Assembly (NCBI RefSeq): GCF_000308575.1
Contig: NZ_BAFZ01000048.1
Span: 1-64,000 of the forward strand
Reading direction: 5' to 3'
Length of the DNA: 64,000 bases
From: Nocardia exalbida NBRC 100660
GTDB taxonomy: Bacteria; Actinomycetota; Actinomycetes; Mycobacteriales; Mycobacteriaceae
The notes under the pieces were generated by a model. The model saw nothing but the letters and a program-made list of their open reading frames with translations. It was not told where the DNA came from and made no database searches. Below, piece after piece: positions 1-11,247 of the stretch (position 1 is the first letter of the stretch; each line of letters opens with the position of its first letter). Position numbers and translations under genes: made by a program.

Positions 1-435
1 GGTCGCCGCGCCGCGGGCCAGCAACGCTTTGTGCGTCTCGGCTTCGACCTCGGCCCACCAGCCGGCCGTATCGCCGTCCCCGATGCCCGCCTGCGTCAGG
101 TACTTGCCGTAGGTGCGCCGCTGCTTGTGCGCCAGGGCGTCCGCGCACGAAGCCTGGAGAATCGGAACCGATTCCACCGGCACGACGAACATGGTGCGCC
201 GCATGGCGAGCATTCGCAGCAGCGAACGATCCTCGTAGAGCGCCTGTTCGACGTCGGAGGGCGTGAGCCCGTCGGCACGGGCCGCGACGGAGAGGTACAC
301 GGTCGCCGGATCGGTCGCGTGCAGCGCGACCATCGAGCGGGCGATCTCCGCGACCCGCCCGGTGCGCTCCGGCATCGCCAACCGGTGCCGCACCGCCAGC
401 CGAGCGCGCCGCTGCGCGGCATCAATCGAACGCAT
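1..435 (-). CDS. Winged-helix DNA-binding domain protein (AlkX/YcaQ-like), 3' part cut off
   Basis: Reading leftward from an ATG at 435, the frame stays open to the window edge, giving 145 residues. The product begins MRSIDAAQRRARLAVRHRLA and continues with 'MVALHATDPATVYLSVAAR' and 'MRRTMFVVP'. These are typical of the winged-helix family (HTH_42 / DUF1006) that includes DNA-glycosylase-like AlkX and YcaQ. Members are about 350-400 residues, so more than half the gene lies outside the window. Whether this member repairs DNA cannot be judged here. The frame is also open upstream into a TerB-like coding remnant with no stop between them, so the start is assigned by family resemblance. The family call is fairly sure, the function uncertain. 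Confidence 0.75.
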   Translation of the reverse strand, partial: MRSIDAAQRRARLAVRHRLAMPERTGRVAEIARSMVALHATDPATVYLSVAARADGLTPSDVEQALYEDRSLLRMLAMRRTMFVVPVESVPILQASCADALAHKQRRTYGKYLTQAGIGDGDTAGWWAEVEAETHKALLARGAAT

Positions 436-738
436 AGGCGAATCGTAACGTCCGCGCCGTGGCTCAGAGGCCGCCGGCTTGCCGCCCGCTTCGGCGATCT
501 GCCGCAGCACGTGCGCGCAACCGCGGATCGGATCGTTCGCCAGCCGATTGCAGTTGTCCTCGAAAAGGGCGCGCAAGTCGTCGACCGGGAAATTGCGCAG
601 GACCGGATCGGTCGTGACCAGCTCGGCGACGGTGGCGCGGCCGGTCGCCGCGGTCGCGTCGTCGGCCACGGCGACCAGCGCGCACAGGGCGACGGCGGCG
701 TCACGGAAACTCCCGCCGCGCAGCCGGTTCCGGTCGGC
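436..738 (-). pseudogene. TerB-like (tellurite-resistance family) fragment lacking a start
   Basis: After a TAG at 739-741 this minus-strand frame reads about 100 residues resembling the TerB domain: 'FRDAAVALCALVAVADD', 'LVTTDPVLRNFPVDDLRALF', then 'NDPIRGCAHVLRQIAEAGG'. TerB proteins normally have 15-30 further N-terminal residues and a start codon. Here the stop comes before any ATG, GTG or TTG at a sensible place. There is also no stop at the 3' side, so the frame runs straight into the AlkX-like gene. I read this as a decayed terB-like gene. An in-frame fusion begun by an unrecognised start, or a sequence error near 739, are alternatives. Confidence 0.5.
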
Positions 739-781
739 CTAACAGGGCCGCGACGCCGGGGCCTGCCCCCAAAAATCGGAA

Positions 782-1120
782 TCAGCTCGCGGGTTCCCAG
801 GCGCGGACCAGGTCGAGCAAGCCAGGGAAGCGCGCTTCGAGGTCGGCGACGCGCACCTGGCTGCGGCGCTCGAGTCCGTAGCGCCGCTGCCGGGTGACGC
901 CCGCCTCGCGCAGCACTCGGAAATGGTGCGTCAGCGTGGATTTCGGCCGGTCGATGCCGAACCAGGAGCAGGGCCGGTCGTTCTCGGGGGAGTCCAGCAG
1001 GAGCTTGCGGACCATGGCCAGGCGCAGTGGGTCGCTCAATGCGGCGAGGACCTGGTCGAGGCGCAGATCGGCGTGATCCGGCTCGGGCAGCACGGCGGTG
1101 TCCTCGGTAGCCGCTGGCAT
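782..1120 (-). CDS. ArsR-family winged-helix transcriptional regulator
   Basis: The protein has 112 residues starting MPAATEDTAVLPEPDH. Residues about 20-95 form an ArsR-type winged helix: 'LDQVLAALSDPLRLAMVRKL', then the recognition helix 'KSTLTHHFRVLREAGV' and the wing 'RYGLERRSQVRV'. The metal-site ELCV(C/G)D motif of ArsR/SmtB is absent; a lone Cys in 'DRPCSWFGI' sits between helices, so metal sensing is not indicated. The gene is divergent from an MFS efflux gene across a 105-bp gap holding two perfect dyads of the same half-site. It is probably an autoregulated local repressor of the transporter. Function is inferred from layout. Confidence 0.85.
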   Translation of the reverse strand: MPAATEDTAVLPEPDHADLRLDQVLAALSDPLRLAMVRKLLLDSPENDRPCSWFGIDRPKSTLTHHFRVLREAGVTRQRRYGLERRSQVRVADLEARFPGLLDLVRAWEPAS

Positions 1121-1146
1121 CGCGTCTCCTCGCTCTCGGCTGCTTT

Positions 1147-1201
1147 GTACGACTTCTATCGTACTACTGCCGCATGTTCGGTTATTGTCGTACCAGTACG
1201 A
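1147..1201. promoter_or_regulatory. Two operator-like dyads between arsR-type and MFS genes
   Basis: GTACGA (1147-1152) and TCGTAC (1159-1164) are perfect inverted arms with a 6-nt spacer. TCGTAC (1188-1193) and GTACGA (1196-1201) are the same arms in reversed order around 2 nt. The four half-sites lie in the divergent promoter region and are likely binding sites for the ArsR-type protein. The MFS ribosome-binding site AAAGGAG follows at 1214-1220. Confidence 0.6.
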
Positions 1202-1225
1202 GTAAATTCGAACAAAGGAGTGGTG

Positions 1226-2452
1226 ATGGGATCGACGGTGACGCGGCCCCGCGCGGAAGTGCGCCGAACGAACGGCTCGTCGGTGTGGCGGGCGGCCTGG
1301 CCGGTGTTCGCGGTGTTCGTGCTGTCGAACGCGCCGACGCCGCTGTATGTGGTGTGGCAGCGGACGATCGGTTTCTCGTCCGGGACGCTGACCGCGGTGT
1401 TCGCCTGCTACATCGTCGGTTTGCTGGGAGCGCTGCTGGTCGCGGGCGTGGTGTCGGACCGGGTGGGGCGCAAGCCGGTCCTGCTGCCCGCGGTGGCGGC
1501 GGCGATGGCGGCCTGCGTGCTGTTCGCGATCGCGCAGTCGGTCCTACTGCTGGCACTAGCACGGCTGCTCACCGGTGTGGCGGTCGGCGCGGCCGTCTCG
1601 GCGGGCATGGCGGCGGTCACGGACGTGGGCGGGCCCGACCGCAGACGCGTCGCCGCGCTGGCCGCCTCCACGGCGATGGTGCTCGGGGCCGGAAGCGGCC
1701 CGTTGCTGGCGGGCCTCCTGTCCGAAACGCTGCCCGGTCCCACGGTGACGGTCTTCGGGCTCGAGATCGCCGTGCTGGCGACGGCTTTCGCGGTGACAGC
1801 CCGGCTGCCGTTGCCCGCGGGTCCCGGCGGACGCGGGCCGTGGATCCGGATTCCTTCGGTCGCGTGGGAGGGGCGGACCGCCGTGCTGCTCGGGATCGCG
1901 GTGTTCGGACCGGGGATCACCGCGACGTCGTTCGTCCTGTCGCTGGGGCCGTCGGTGCTGACGCATCTGCTCGGCGCCGCCGACCGGGTGCTCGCGGGTG
2001 CGGTGGCGTTCACGATGTTCCTCGCCGCGACCGGAGTTCAGTTCGCCGCGCGGCGATTCGGCGTGCGCACCGTCCTGCTCGGCGGCGCGGCCGCGACCGT
2101 GACGAGCATGATCGCGCTGGTGCTGTCGCTCGCGACGACCTCGCTCGCGTTGTTCGTGACGGCCGCCGCGCTCGCCGGGGCCGGTCAAGGGCTCGGCCAG
2201 TTCGGGGGCCTGACGGCGATCGGCGCGAGCGTGCCGGGCGGGCGGCTGGCCGAGGCGAACGCCGCGCAGAACGTCGGCGGCTATCTTCCGGCCGCGGCGC
2301 TGCCGCTGACCGCCGGGTTCCTCGCCGACGCCTACGGGTTGAGCGCCGGGGTGGCCGTGTTCGGCGCGGTGGTGGGTCTCGCCGCCGCCGGGGGCGGACT
2401 GCTCGTCCTGACGCGCCTGCGCCGGGACGCCGCGACGCCGCTGACGGCGTGA
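1226..2452 (+). CDS. MFS transporter (efflux-type)
   Basis: The product has 408 residues from ATG 1226, chosen because AAAGGAG ends 5 nt upstream; the frame is open further upstream but unconvincing. It is a 12-helix major facilitator protein of the inner membrane: the first helix 'AAWPVFAVFVLSNAPTPLYV' is followed by motif A 'GVVSDRVGRKPVLL' (about residues 72-85), and helices continue to the C-terminus. It resembles drug-efflux-type MFS proteins, but the substrate is unknown. It is divergent from an ArsR-family regulator that probably controls it through the dyads at 1147-1201. The next gene starts 12 bp after its stop and may be co-transcribed. Confidence 0.85.
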   Translation: MGSTVTRPRAEVRRTNGSSVWRAAWPVFAVFVLSNAPTPLYVVWQRTIGFSSGTLTAVFACYIVGLLGALLVAGVVSDRVGRKPVLLPAVAAAMAACVLFAIAQSVLLLALARLLTGVAVGAAVSAGMAAVTDVGGPDRRRVAALAASTAMVLGAGSGPLLAGLLSETLPGPTVTVFGLEIAVLATAFAVTARLPLPAGPGGRGPWIRIPSVAWEGRTAVLLGIAVFGPGITATSFVLSLGPSVLTHLLGAADRVLAGAVAFTMFLAATGVQFAARRFGVRTVLLGGAAATVTSMIALVLSLATTSLALFVTAAALAGAGQGLGQFGGLTAIGASVPGGRLAEANAAQNVGGYLPAAALPLTAGFLADAYGLSAGVAVFGAVVGLAAAGGGLLVLTRLRRDAATPLTA

Positions 2453-2464
2453 CATCATCCGAGG

Positions 2465-3466
2465 ATGCGACGGGCCCATCCGGTACTGCTTCTCTGCTGC
2501 GCGCTGGCCGGCGTGCTCGTGACGACAATCGCTGCCGCGCCGCGTGTCTCGGCGGATCCGGCTTGCGCGACGGGTGTGACGGTGCGTCCGGTCTCGCTGA
2601 CCGTGGACGGTGAGGAGGCGACCGGGCGGGTGTACGAGCCCTACCGGTGCGCCGAGGGGGACGTGACCCCGGAGGCGCTCGTGGTCGCGGTGCACGGGCA
2701 CGACGGGTCGTCGGCGGATTTCGCCGGTTACCTCGAGTCGATCGCGCGGCGCACCGCGACTCCGATCCTGTCGATGGATCTACGCTCCGCCGACAGCCGG
2801 TGGCGCACCGGAGAGTGGAATCTGTGGGCGGGCCGGCGCGACGTCGTCGCCGCGACCGCGTGGTACCGCCAGGTCCACGGCTCGATCACCCGCACGGTGC
2901 TGTGGGGCTGGAGTCAGGGCGGCATCACCAGCGGTCTCGCGGCGGCGCACGGTCCGCGCGGGATGTTCGACTACTGGGTCGACAACTACGGTCCCGCCGA
3001 CGATTTCACGATGTGGCTGGGTGCGGTGGCCGTGGACCCGGCACTGCCCGCGCAGATCGAGCGCGACGCGGGTGGCTGCCCGCCCGCCGCTTGCCCGCTC
3101 GCCTACGCCGAACGCTCACCCGCCCTGCTGGCGGCCCGGATGGACGTGCGGCGCGCGTTTCTCGTCCACGGCACCGCCGACGACGTGGTGCCCTACGCCA
3201 CGAGCGTCGAGATGCGCGCGGGGCTGGCCGCCGCGGGCAAGCCCACCTCCATGTACACCGTCGTCACCGGGCGCGACCTGAACGGGCGGGTGGCGCCGGG
3301 CGACCACAGCGTCGGCCCGGCCTTCTTCGAAGGCGGCTGCGTCGTCGAGCGCCTGCTGCTCGGCACGGAACCGGTCGACGGCCCGGACCGCGACTACCTC
3401 GTCGACGTCGCGCACGGCGTCGTCACCGCCCCGCCCGCACCCGCGGGCGCGAAGTGCGCGGCGTGA
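2465..3466 (+). CDS. Secreted alpha/beta-hydrolase
   Basis: This 333-residue protein has a signal peptide (MRRAHPVLLLCCALAGVL..., likely cleaved near VSA-DPACA at about residue 30) and an alpha/beta-hydrolase fold. The oxyanion region 'VVAVHGHDGS' is followed by the nucleophile elbow GWSQGG with Ser150. The acid is probably the Asp in 'HGTADDVVPY' and the histidine lies in 'PGDHSVGP'. It is presumably an exported esterase or lipase/peptidase-like enzyme; the substrate cannot be told. Cysteines near the N-terminus and in 'GGCPPAACPLAY' may form disulfides. It starts 12 bp after the MFS gene on the same strand. Confidence 0.8.
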   Translation: MRRAHPVLLLCCALAGVLVTTIAAAPRVSADPACATGVTVRPVSLTVDGEEATGRVYEPYRCAEGDVTPEALVVAVHGHDGSSADFAGYLESIARRTATPILSMDLRSADSRWRTGEWNLWAGRRDVVAATAWYRQVHGSITRTVLWGWSQGGITSGLAAAHGPRGMFDYWVDNYGPADDFTMWLGAVAVDPALPAQIERDAGGCPPAACPLAYAERSPALLAARMDVRRAFLVHGTADDVVPYATSVEMRAGLAAAGKPTSMYTVVTGRDLNGRVAPGDHSVGPAFFEGGCVVERLLLGTEPVDGPDRDYLVDVAHGVVTAPPAPAGAKCAA

Positions 3467-3534
3467 GGCGCCGGGAACACGATCGTCGTCCAGCGCGGTT
3501 GATCGAGAAGACCGAACGACGAAGCGAGGACGTG

Positions 3535-4401
3535 ATGAGCAAGCCGACCGACCCGGCCTACCACTGGAACGGAGCGGATCTCGATCTGGACGCGTATCTG
3601 GCCCGGATCGGTTTCGACGGCGAGCGCGCCCCTACCGTCCGTACGCTGCACGAGCTGGTGCGGGCGCACACCACCGCCATCCCGTTCGAGAACCTGGAGA
3701 TCATCCTGGGCCGGTCGATTCCCCTCGACCTGGCGACCTTGCAGGACAAGATGGTGCGCCGCCGCCGCGGCGGCTACTGCTACGAGAACGTCGGACTGTT
3801 CGCGGCCGCGCTGGAACGACTCGGTTTCGGCGTCACCGGGCTGAGCGGGCGGGTGAGCATGGGCGCGGGCGCCGGGTTGCGGCCCGCCACCCACGCGTTG
3901 CTGCGCGTGACGACCACCGACGACGACCGGGTGTGGCTGTGCGACGTGGGCTTCGGCGCCGGACCGCTCGCGCCGTTCGAATTGTCCTCGGAGACCGGCG
4001 AATTCGCGGCGGGGGAGTGGAAGTTCCGGCTGGAGCGCACGCGCGGGGAGCTGGATTCCGAGCTGTGGGTGCTGCACCAATACGGCCGCGAGGGATGGAT
4101 CGACCGGCACAGTTTCACGCTGAATCCGCAGTACCGCATCGACTACGCCGTCGGCAACCACTTCGTGTCGACCTCACCGCGTTCCCCGTTCACCACCCGG
4201 CCGTACGTGCAGCGTTTCCACCCGGACGCGCACCACGTGCTGGACGGCACCACGTTCGTCACCGAGTATCCCGACGGCACGAGCGACACGCGGGAACTGG
4301 AACCCGCCGAACTCCCCAAGATCCTCGCCGAGGTGTTCGACATCGACCTCACCGACGACGACGCCGCCGCGCTGGCCGAGGCCAGATGGGCGCGCGACTG
4401 A
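3535..4401 (+). CDS. nat: Arylamine N-acetyltransferase (NAT)
   Basis: This cytoplasmic enzyme transfers acyl groups from CoA thioesters to arylamines and hydrazines; the mycobacterial homologue acetylates isoniazid. The predicted product is 288 residues, close to the usual 270-285. The catalytic triad is visible: Cys82 in 'RRRGGYCYENV', His120 in 'RPATHALLRV' and Asp137 in 'WLCDVGFG'. The substrate-loop sequence 'TTAIPFENLEI' is also typical. ATG 3535 is preferred because GCGAGGA lies 4 nt upstream. In mycobacteria nat sits in a cholesterol-catabolism operon, but no such genes flank it here. It follows the hydrolase by 68 bp. Confidence 0.92.
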   Translation: MSKPTDPAYHWNGADLDLDAYLARIGFDGERAPTVRTLHELVRAHTTAIPFENLEIILGRSIPLDLATLQDKMVRRRRGGYCYENVGLFAAALERLGFGVTGLSGRVSMGAGAGLRPATHALLRVTTTDDDRVWLCDVGFGAGPLAPFELSSETGEFAAGEWKFRLERTRGELDSELWVLHQYGREGWIDRHSFTLNPQYRIDYAVGNHFVSTSPRSPFTTRPYVQRFHPDAHHVLDGTTFVTEYPDGTSDTRELEPAELPKILAEVFDIDLTDDDAAALAEARWARD

Positions 4402-4435
4402 CATCGCGCCCCGCCCGGCATCGCGCTCGGCCCGA

Positions 4436-4441
4436 TAGGGT
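4436..4441 (+). promoter_or_regulatory. -10 element, leaderless promoter of the PBP gene
   Basis: TAGGGT matches the actinobacterial -10 pattern TANNNT and ends 7 nt before GTG 4449, so transcription would begin at the start codon itself. No Shine-Dalgarno sequence is present. Confidence 0.5.
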
Positions 4442-4448
4442 CGTCGGC

Positions 4449-6200
4449 GTGCGTACCAACCGGAAGTCCCTCGTCCTGTTCGCCGCACCGGTGCTCGTGC
4501 TCGCCGCCTGCTCATCCGGACCGGATCAACCCGATACCGTGGCCGGGCAGTTCGCCGAGGCGCTGAACCACGACGACGTCGCCGCGGCGGCCGCGCTCAC
4601 CGACAACCCGGCCCTGGCCTCCGACACCCTCGGCGCGCTCTACGAGGGGCTCGGCAAGGACGTGCGCTATGAGGTCCGCTCGGTCGACGACGAGAGTTTC
4701 ACGCTGGCCGCCACCTGGAAACTGGGCGGGGACGGCAAGTCCGAGTGGACCTACACCACCAACGGCACCGCGCACGACGACGGGAGGGGGTGGCGGGTGA
4801 AGTGGGATCCCGCCACGGTCGCCCCTGGCCTGGCCGGCGGGCCGTTGAGCTACAGCAGGGTCTATCCGGAACCGGCACGCATCCTCGATGCCGCGGGCGG
4901 CGAACTGATGACCGAGCAGATCGTCACACTGGTGAATCTGGCCCCCGGCGCCGACCTCGCCGCGGTCGCGGAGCTCCTCGGCCCGCTCTCGCCCGGCCTC
5001 GGCGCGCCGTCGCTGCAAACGGAACTGGCCGCGGCGCAAGGCAAGCCGATCACCGCGATCACCCTGCGCGAGACGGACCTCGCCCCGATCCGGGAGCGCC
5101 TGACCGCGCTGCCGGGCGTCACCCTCGCCCCGCAGACCCGGCTGCTGACCACCGACAAGGCGCTGGCCGCCCCGACGCTGTCCGGACTGGCCGAGTTGTG
5201 GCAGGAGTCCGCCGACGCGAACGCCGGGTGGGCGGTGCGCGCCCAGACCCCGCAGGGCACCCAGCGCGTCGCCGGGACGGACCCGAGGCCCACCGCCGAC
5301 ATCGCGACCACGCTCGATCCCGGCCTGCAGCGCGCGGCCGAGGCGGCGCTGGACCCGGTCGCCCAGCCCGCCGCGATCGTCGCCCTGCGGCCCTCGACCG
5401 GTGCGGTCGTCGCGATCGCGCAGAACGCCGCCGCCGACGCGCAGGGCCCGATCGCGCTCACCGGGCTCTACCCGCCGGGATCGACGTTCAAGACGGTCAC
5501 CGTCTCCGCCGCGCTGCAGGCCGGCGCCGTGACACCCGACACCGTGCTGCCCTGCCCCGGTACGGCGAACATCGAGGGCCGCCGCATCCCCAACGACAAC
5601 AACTTCGATCTCGGCTCCGTCCCGCTGCACACCGCGTTCGCCCGGTCCTGCAACACCACGATGGGCGCGCTCGGCGCGCAGTTGCCCGCCGATGCCCTGA
5701 CGAAAGCCGCCGCACAGCTCGGACTCGGCATCGACTACGTCACACCGGGCCTGACCACCGTCACCGGAAAAGTTCCCGCGGCGCAGACCTCGGCGCTGCG
5801 GGTGGAATCGGCGATCGGTCAAGGGCAGGTGACAGCGTCGCCGTTCGGCATGGCTCTACTCGCGGCGTCCATCGCCCGCGGCGCCGTGCCCGCGCCCACC
5901 CTCGTCGCGGGCAAGCCGGGCACCCCCGACCGGACGGCGGACGCACTGCCGCCGCAGGTCGACGACCAGCTGAAAGCCATGATGCGCGAGACGATCACAG
6001 ACGGCACCGCGACCCAATTGCGCGACCTCCCGGGGCTGCTCGGCAAGACCGGTACCGCGGAGTACATCGATGACGCCCACGCGCACGGCTGGTTCGTCGG
6101 CATCGACGGCGACCTGGCATTTGCCGTGTTCATCAGCGACGCGAGCAGTTCGGCGCCCGCGGTGGACGCCGCGGGCCGGATGCTGCGTGCTCGCGGATAG
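4449..6200 (+). CDS. Penicillin-binding lipoprotein (class B-like transpeptidase)
   Basis: The product is 583 residues from GTG 4449. The N-terminus (VRTNRKSLVLFAAPVLVLAAC) is a lipoprotein signal with lipobox LAAC. It is followed by an NTF2-like MecA_N-type domain (about 30-140), a dimerisation domain and a C-terminal transpeptidase. Active-site motifs are S345-T-F-K348, S400-C-N402 and K533-T-G. It should cross-link peptidoglycan on the outer face of the membrane. The layout corresponds to the M. tuberculosis penicillin-binding lipoprotein Rv2864c. A Ser/Thr kinase gene follows 99 bp downstream; a functional link is only suggested. Confidence 0.9.
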   Translation: MRTNRKSLVLFAAPVLVLAACSSGPDQPDTVAGQFAEALNHDDVAAAAALTDNPALASDTLGALYEGLGKDVRYEVRSVDDESFTLAATWKLGGDGKSEWTYTTNGTAHDDGRGWRVKWDPATVAPGLAGGPLSYSRVYPEPARILDAAGGELMTEQIVTLVNLAPGADLAAVAELLGPLSPGLGAPSLQTELAAAQGKPITAITLRETDLAPIRERLTALPGVTLAPQTRLLTTDKALAAPTLSGLAELWQESADANAGWAVRAQTPQGTQRVAGTDPRPTADIATTLDPGLQRAAEAALDPVAQPAAIVALRPSTGAVVAIAQNAAADAQGPIALTGLYPPGSTFKTVTVSAALQAGAVTPDTVLPCPGTANIEGRRIPNDNNFDLGSVPLHTAFARSCNTTMGALGAQLPADALTKAAAQLGLGIDYVTPGLTTVTGKVPAAQTSALRVESAIGQGQVTASPFGMALLAASIARGAVPAPTLVAGKPGTPDRTADALPPQVDDQLKAMMRETITDGTATQLRDLPGLLGKTGTAEYIDDAHAHGWFVGIDGDLAFAVFISDASSSAPAVDAAGRMLRARG

Positions 6201-6299
6201 TCCGTGCCGGGCGATTCGGGGCCGCGGAAAGGTCCGGCTGACGCGTGCGAGTGTTCCGGCGCCCGCTACACTCATCCCCGGACCGCGTGAGTAATCAAT

Positions 6300-7931
6300 A
6301 TGCGGGATGTCACGATTTCGAGAAGGTTCGGAGTAGGCGCCATCGATACCGGTCAGTTGATCGCGGAGCATTACCGCCTGGTCGAGCGGATTGGTAGCGG
6401 CGGCACGGGCGTGGTCTGGCGTGCCGTCGACGAACGCCTCCAGCGCTCCGTTGCCGTCAAGCAGATCCACATCCAGCCGAGCCTGCCCGAGGCCGAACGC
6501 GTCGTGGTGCGCCAGCGCGCCATCCGGGAGGCCCGCAACGCCGCCCGCTTCCAGCATCCGAACGCGATCGTGGTGTTCGACATCACCGAGCACGACGGCG
6601 ATCCCTGCCTGGTGATGGAGTATCTGAAGTCCAAGAGCCTGGCGGCGGTGATCGGCGCCCAGGGCACGTTGCCGCTGACCCAGGTCGCGCGGATCGGCGA
6701 GCAGGTCGCCTCGGCGCTGATCGCCGCGCACCAGGCGGGCATCGTGCACCGCGACGTGAAGCCGGGCAACATCCTGCTCGACGATCACGGCACGGTGAAG
6801 ATCACCGACTTCGGCATCTCCCGGGCGACCGGCGACGTCACGCTCACCGAGACCGGATTGATCTGCGGCACCGCCGCCTACCTCGCGCCGGAGGTCGCCC
6901 GCGGCTCCGATCCGAGCCCCGCCTCCGATGTGTTCGCGCTGGGCGCCACGCTGTTCCACGCGCTCGAGGGCGAACCGCCCTACGGCGCGGGCTCCAACCC
7001 GCTCGCGGTGCTCTACGCCGCCGCCAACGGTCAGCTGAGCGAACCGCGCAACGCCGGGCCCGCCACGGATTTCCTGCTCGACCTGCTCAGCCCCGAGCCA
7101 CGCGAGCGCCCGAGCATGCGGGCCGCGCGCGACCACCTCGCCGCGTTCGCCGATGCGGGCCCCGCGCCGGTGGCCGCCGGGTTCGTACCCGCCAGCGAAG
7201 CCTTCACCCGGCCGAGGGCGGGGGAGCCGGAATCGGCGACCCGCGCGCTGCGGCCCTCGGCGATGGCCTCGGCGCCCTACACGCCGACCGAGCGCCAGCC
7301 GCGTCCCCGTCCCACGCCCCCGCCGCCGGTGCACTCGGACACCGCGGCCCATCCCCGCACCATGGCGCAGCCGCGCCCGGCACCGAGTCAGGGCTCGGGA
7401 GGGAAACGGCGTGCGGTGCTGATCGGCGCGCTGATCGGCGCGGTCGTGGTGGCCGCAGCCGTCATGGTGAACATGCTGAGTTCGTCGGGCTCGAACACCA
7501 ACGCCTCGCAGGGCGGTACCTCGTCGGTGGTCGCCTCCACGCGCCCCGGCGGCAACACGACCTCGGCCGCCGTCCCCGTGGGGGAGACGAAGAGCGTCGG
7601 CAAGGCCGACTCGCGGCAGTCCATCGATATGGTGGTGAACTTCTACAACAACCTCACCTACCTGAGCCTCTCCGCTGCCTGGAAGCAGCTGACCCCGGCC
7701 GCCCAGCAGGTCTACGGGAGCCAGCAGGCCTTCGAGGACTACTGGACGCAGAACCGGGTCACCGGCTTCAACACCGTCGACACGGCCGGAGGGGGTACCG
7801 GTACCAATGCGGACGGTTCGGTGGACGTCAACGTGGCCAGCGTGACCTACGGCGGCCAGAACAAGTCGGTCACGCTCCGGGTGATCAACCCCGGCAGCGG
7901 GTCTGTGCAGATCGACAGCGACACTCGCTGA
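6300..7931 (+). CDS. Transmembrane Ser/Thr protein kinase (PknB-type)
   Basis: This 543-residue receptor-type kinase is complete. The kinase domain (about 25-275) has the glycine loop GSGGTG (32-37), Lys54, HRDVKPGN with Asp152, DFG (170-172) and APE (196-198). A Pro/Arg-rich juxtamembrane stretch leads to one membrane helix (about 370-394, 'AVLIGALIGAVVVAAAVMV'). The extracellular part is about 145 residues: a Ser/Thr/Gly linker, then 'IDMVVNFYNNLTYLSLSAAW', which looks NTF2-like. No PASTA repeats are seen. A candidate -10, TACACT (6267-6272), lies upstream. The ATG has no strong ribosome-binding site, so a slightly different start is possible. The substrate is unknown. Confidence 0.92.
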   Translation: MRDVTISRRFGVGAIDTGQLIAEHYRLVERIGSGGTGVVWRAVDERLQRSVAVKQIHIQPSLPEAERVVVRQRAIREARNAARFQHPNAIVVFDITEHDGDPCLVMEYLKSKSLAAVIGAQGTLPLTQVARIGEQVASALIAAHQAGIVHRDVKPGNILLDDHGTVKITDFGISRATGDVTLTETGLICGTAAYLAPEVARGSDPSPASDVFALGATLFHALEGEPPYGAGSNPLAVLYAAANGQLSEPRNAGPATDFLLDLLSPEPRERPSMRAARDHLAAFADAGPAPVAAGFVPASEAFTRPRAGEPESATRALRPSAMASAPYTPTERQPRPRPTPPPPVHSDTAAHPRTMAQPRPAPSQGSGGKRRAVLIGALIGAVVVAAAVMVNMLSSSGSNTNASQGGTSSVVASTRPGGNTTSAAVPVGETKSVGKADSRQSIDMVVNFYNNLTYLSLSAAWKQLTPAAQQVYGSQQAFEDYWTQNRVTGFNTVDTAGGGTGTNADGSVDVNVASVTYGGQNKSVTLRVINPGSGSVQIDSDTR

Positions 7932-8059
7932 CGCGGGCGCAGGAGAGCAACGCCACAGTTCGGCGCACCGCGGGCACCTACCGACCGCCGACCTGCGCAC
8001 ACCGCTGCCTCGCGACCCGGCCGCCCGGACCACCGCGAAAACGGCTCGCGTCGGCCCAT

Positions 8060-8065
8060 TAGGCT
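8060..8065 (+). promoter_or_regulatory. Candidate -10 of the his operon
   Basis: TAGGCT fits TANNNT and would start transcription near 8072, leaving an untranslated leader of about 48 nt before hisD. The leader has no run of His codons and no obvious terminator hairpin, so a classical His attenuator is not apparent. Confidence 0.4.
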
Positions 8066-8119
8066 GGTAGCGGCAACTTTCCTGTTGCGGATTCAGCTGG
8101 AGACAAGGACCGACACCAC

Positions 8120-10587
<2,468 letters not shown>

Positions 10588-10632
10588 ACCAGCGCCGAGA
10601 AGCCATCGGCGACAACCCGATTGGACGTGAGC

Positions 10633-11247
10633 ATGAGTAGGACCGCCCGGGTGGAGCGGGTCACCAAGGAATCCGGCATCGTCGTCGAGCTGGATCTGGA
10701 CGGCACCGGCAAGACCGAGATCGCCACCGGCGTCCCGTTCTACGACCACATGCTGACCGCGCTCGGCGCGCACGCGAGCTTCGACCTGACCGTGCGCGCG
10801 GAGGGCGACACCGAGATCGAGGCGCACCACACGGTCGAGGACACCGCGATCGTGTTCGGTCAGGCGCTCGGCAAGGCGCTGGGTGACAAGGCGGGCATCC
10901 GCCGGTTCGGCGATGCCTACATCCCGATGGACGAGACGCTGGCGCACGCCGCCGTCGACGTGTCCGGCCGCCCCTACTGCGTGCACACCGGAGAGCCGGA
11001 GCACTTGGTGCACACGGTGATTCCCGGGTCCGGTCCCGGCGCGCCGTACTCCACCGTGCTCAACCGCCACGTGTTCGAGTCGATCGCGTTGAACGCGCGC
11101 ATCGCGCTGCACGTGCGGGTGCTCTACGGCCGCGATCAGCACCACGTCACCGAGGCCGAATTCAAGGCGGTGGCGCGTGCGCTGCGCGCCGCGGTGGAAC
11201 TCGACCCGCGGGTGAGCGGGGTCCCCTCGACGAAGGGAACGCTGTGA
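10633..11247 (+). CDS. hisB: Imidazoleglycerol-phosphate dehydratase
   Basis: This is the monofunctional HisB dehydratase that forms imidazole-acetol phosphate; no phosphatase domain is attached. It has 204 residues from ATG 10633 (in-frame TTG 10621 and GTG 10627 are weaker alternatives). The manganese-binding histidine motifs '[12 protein letters not shown]', '[10 protein letters not shown]' and '[10 protein letters not shown]' are intact, as is the C-terminus '[11 protein letters not shown]'. hisC ends 45 bp upstream, and the TGA overlaps the hisH start. Because it lacks a phosphatase half, histidinol-phosphatase must come from another gene (see impA). Confidence 0.96.
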   Translation: MSRTARVERVTKESGIVVELDLDGTGKTEIATGVPFYDHMLTALGAHASFDLTVRAEGDTEIEAHHTVEDTAIVFGQALGKALGDKAGIRRFGDAYIPMDETLAHAAVDVSGRPYCVHTGEPEHLVHTVIPGSGPGAPYSTVLNRHVFESIALNARIALHVRVLYGRDQHHVTEAEFKAVARALRAAVELDPRVSGVPSTKGTL

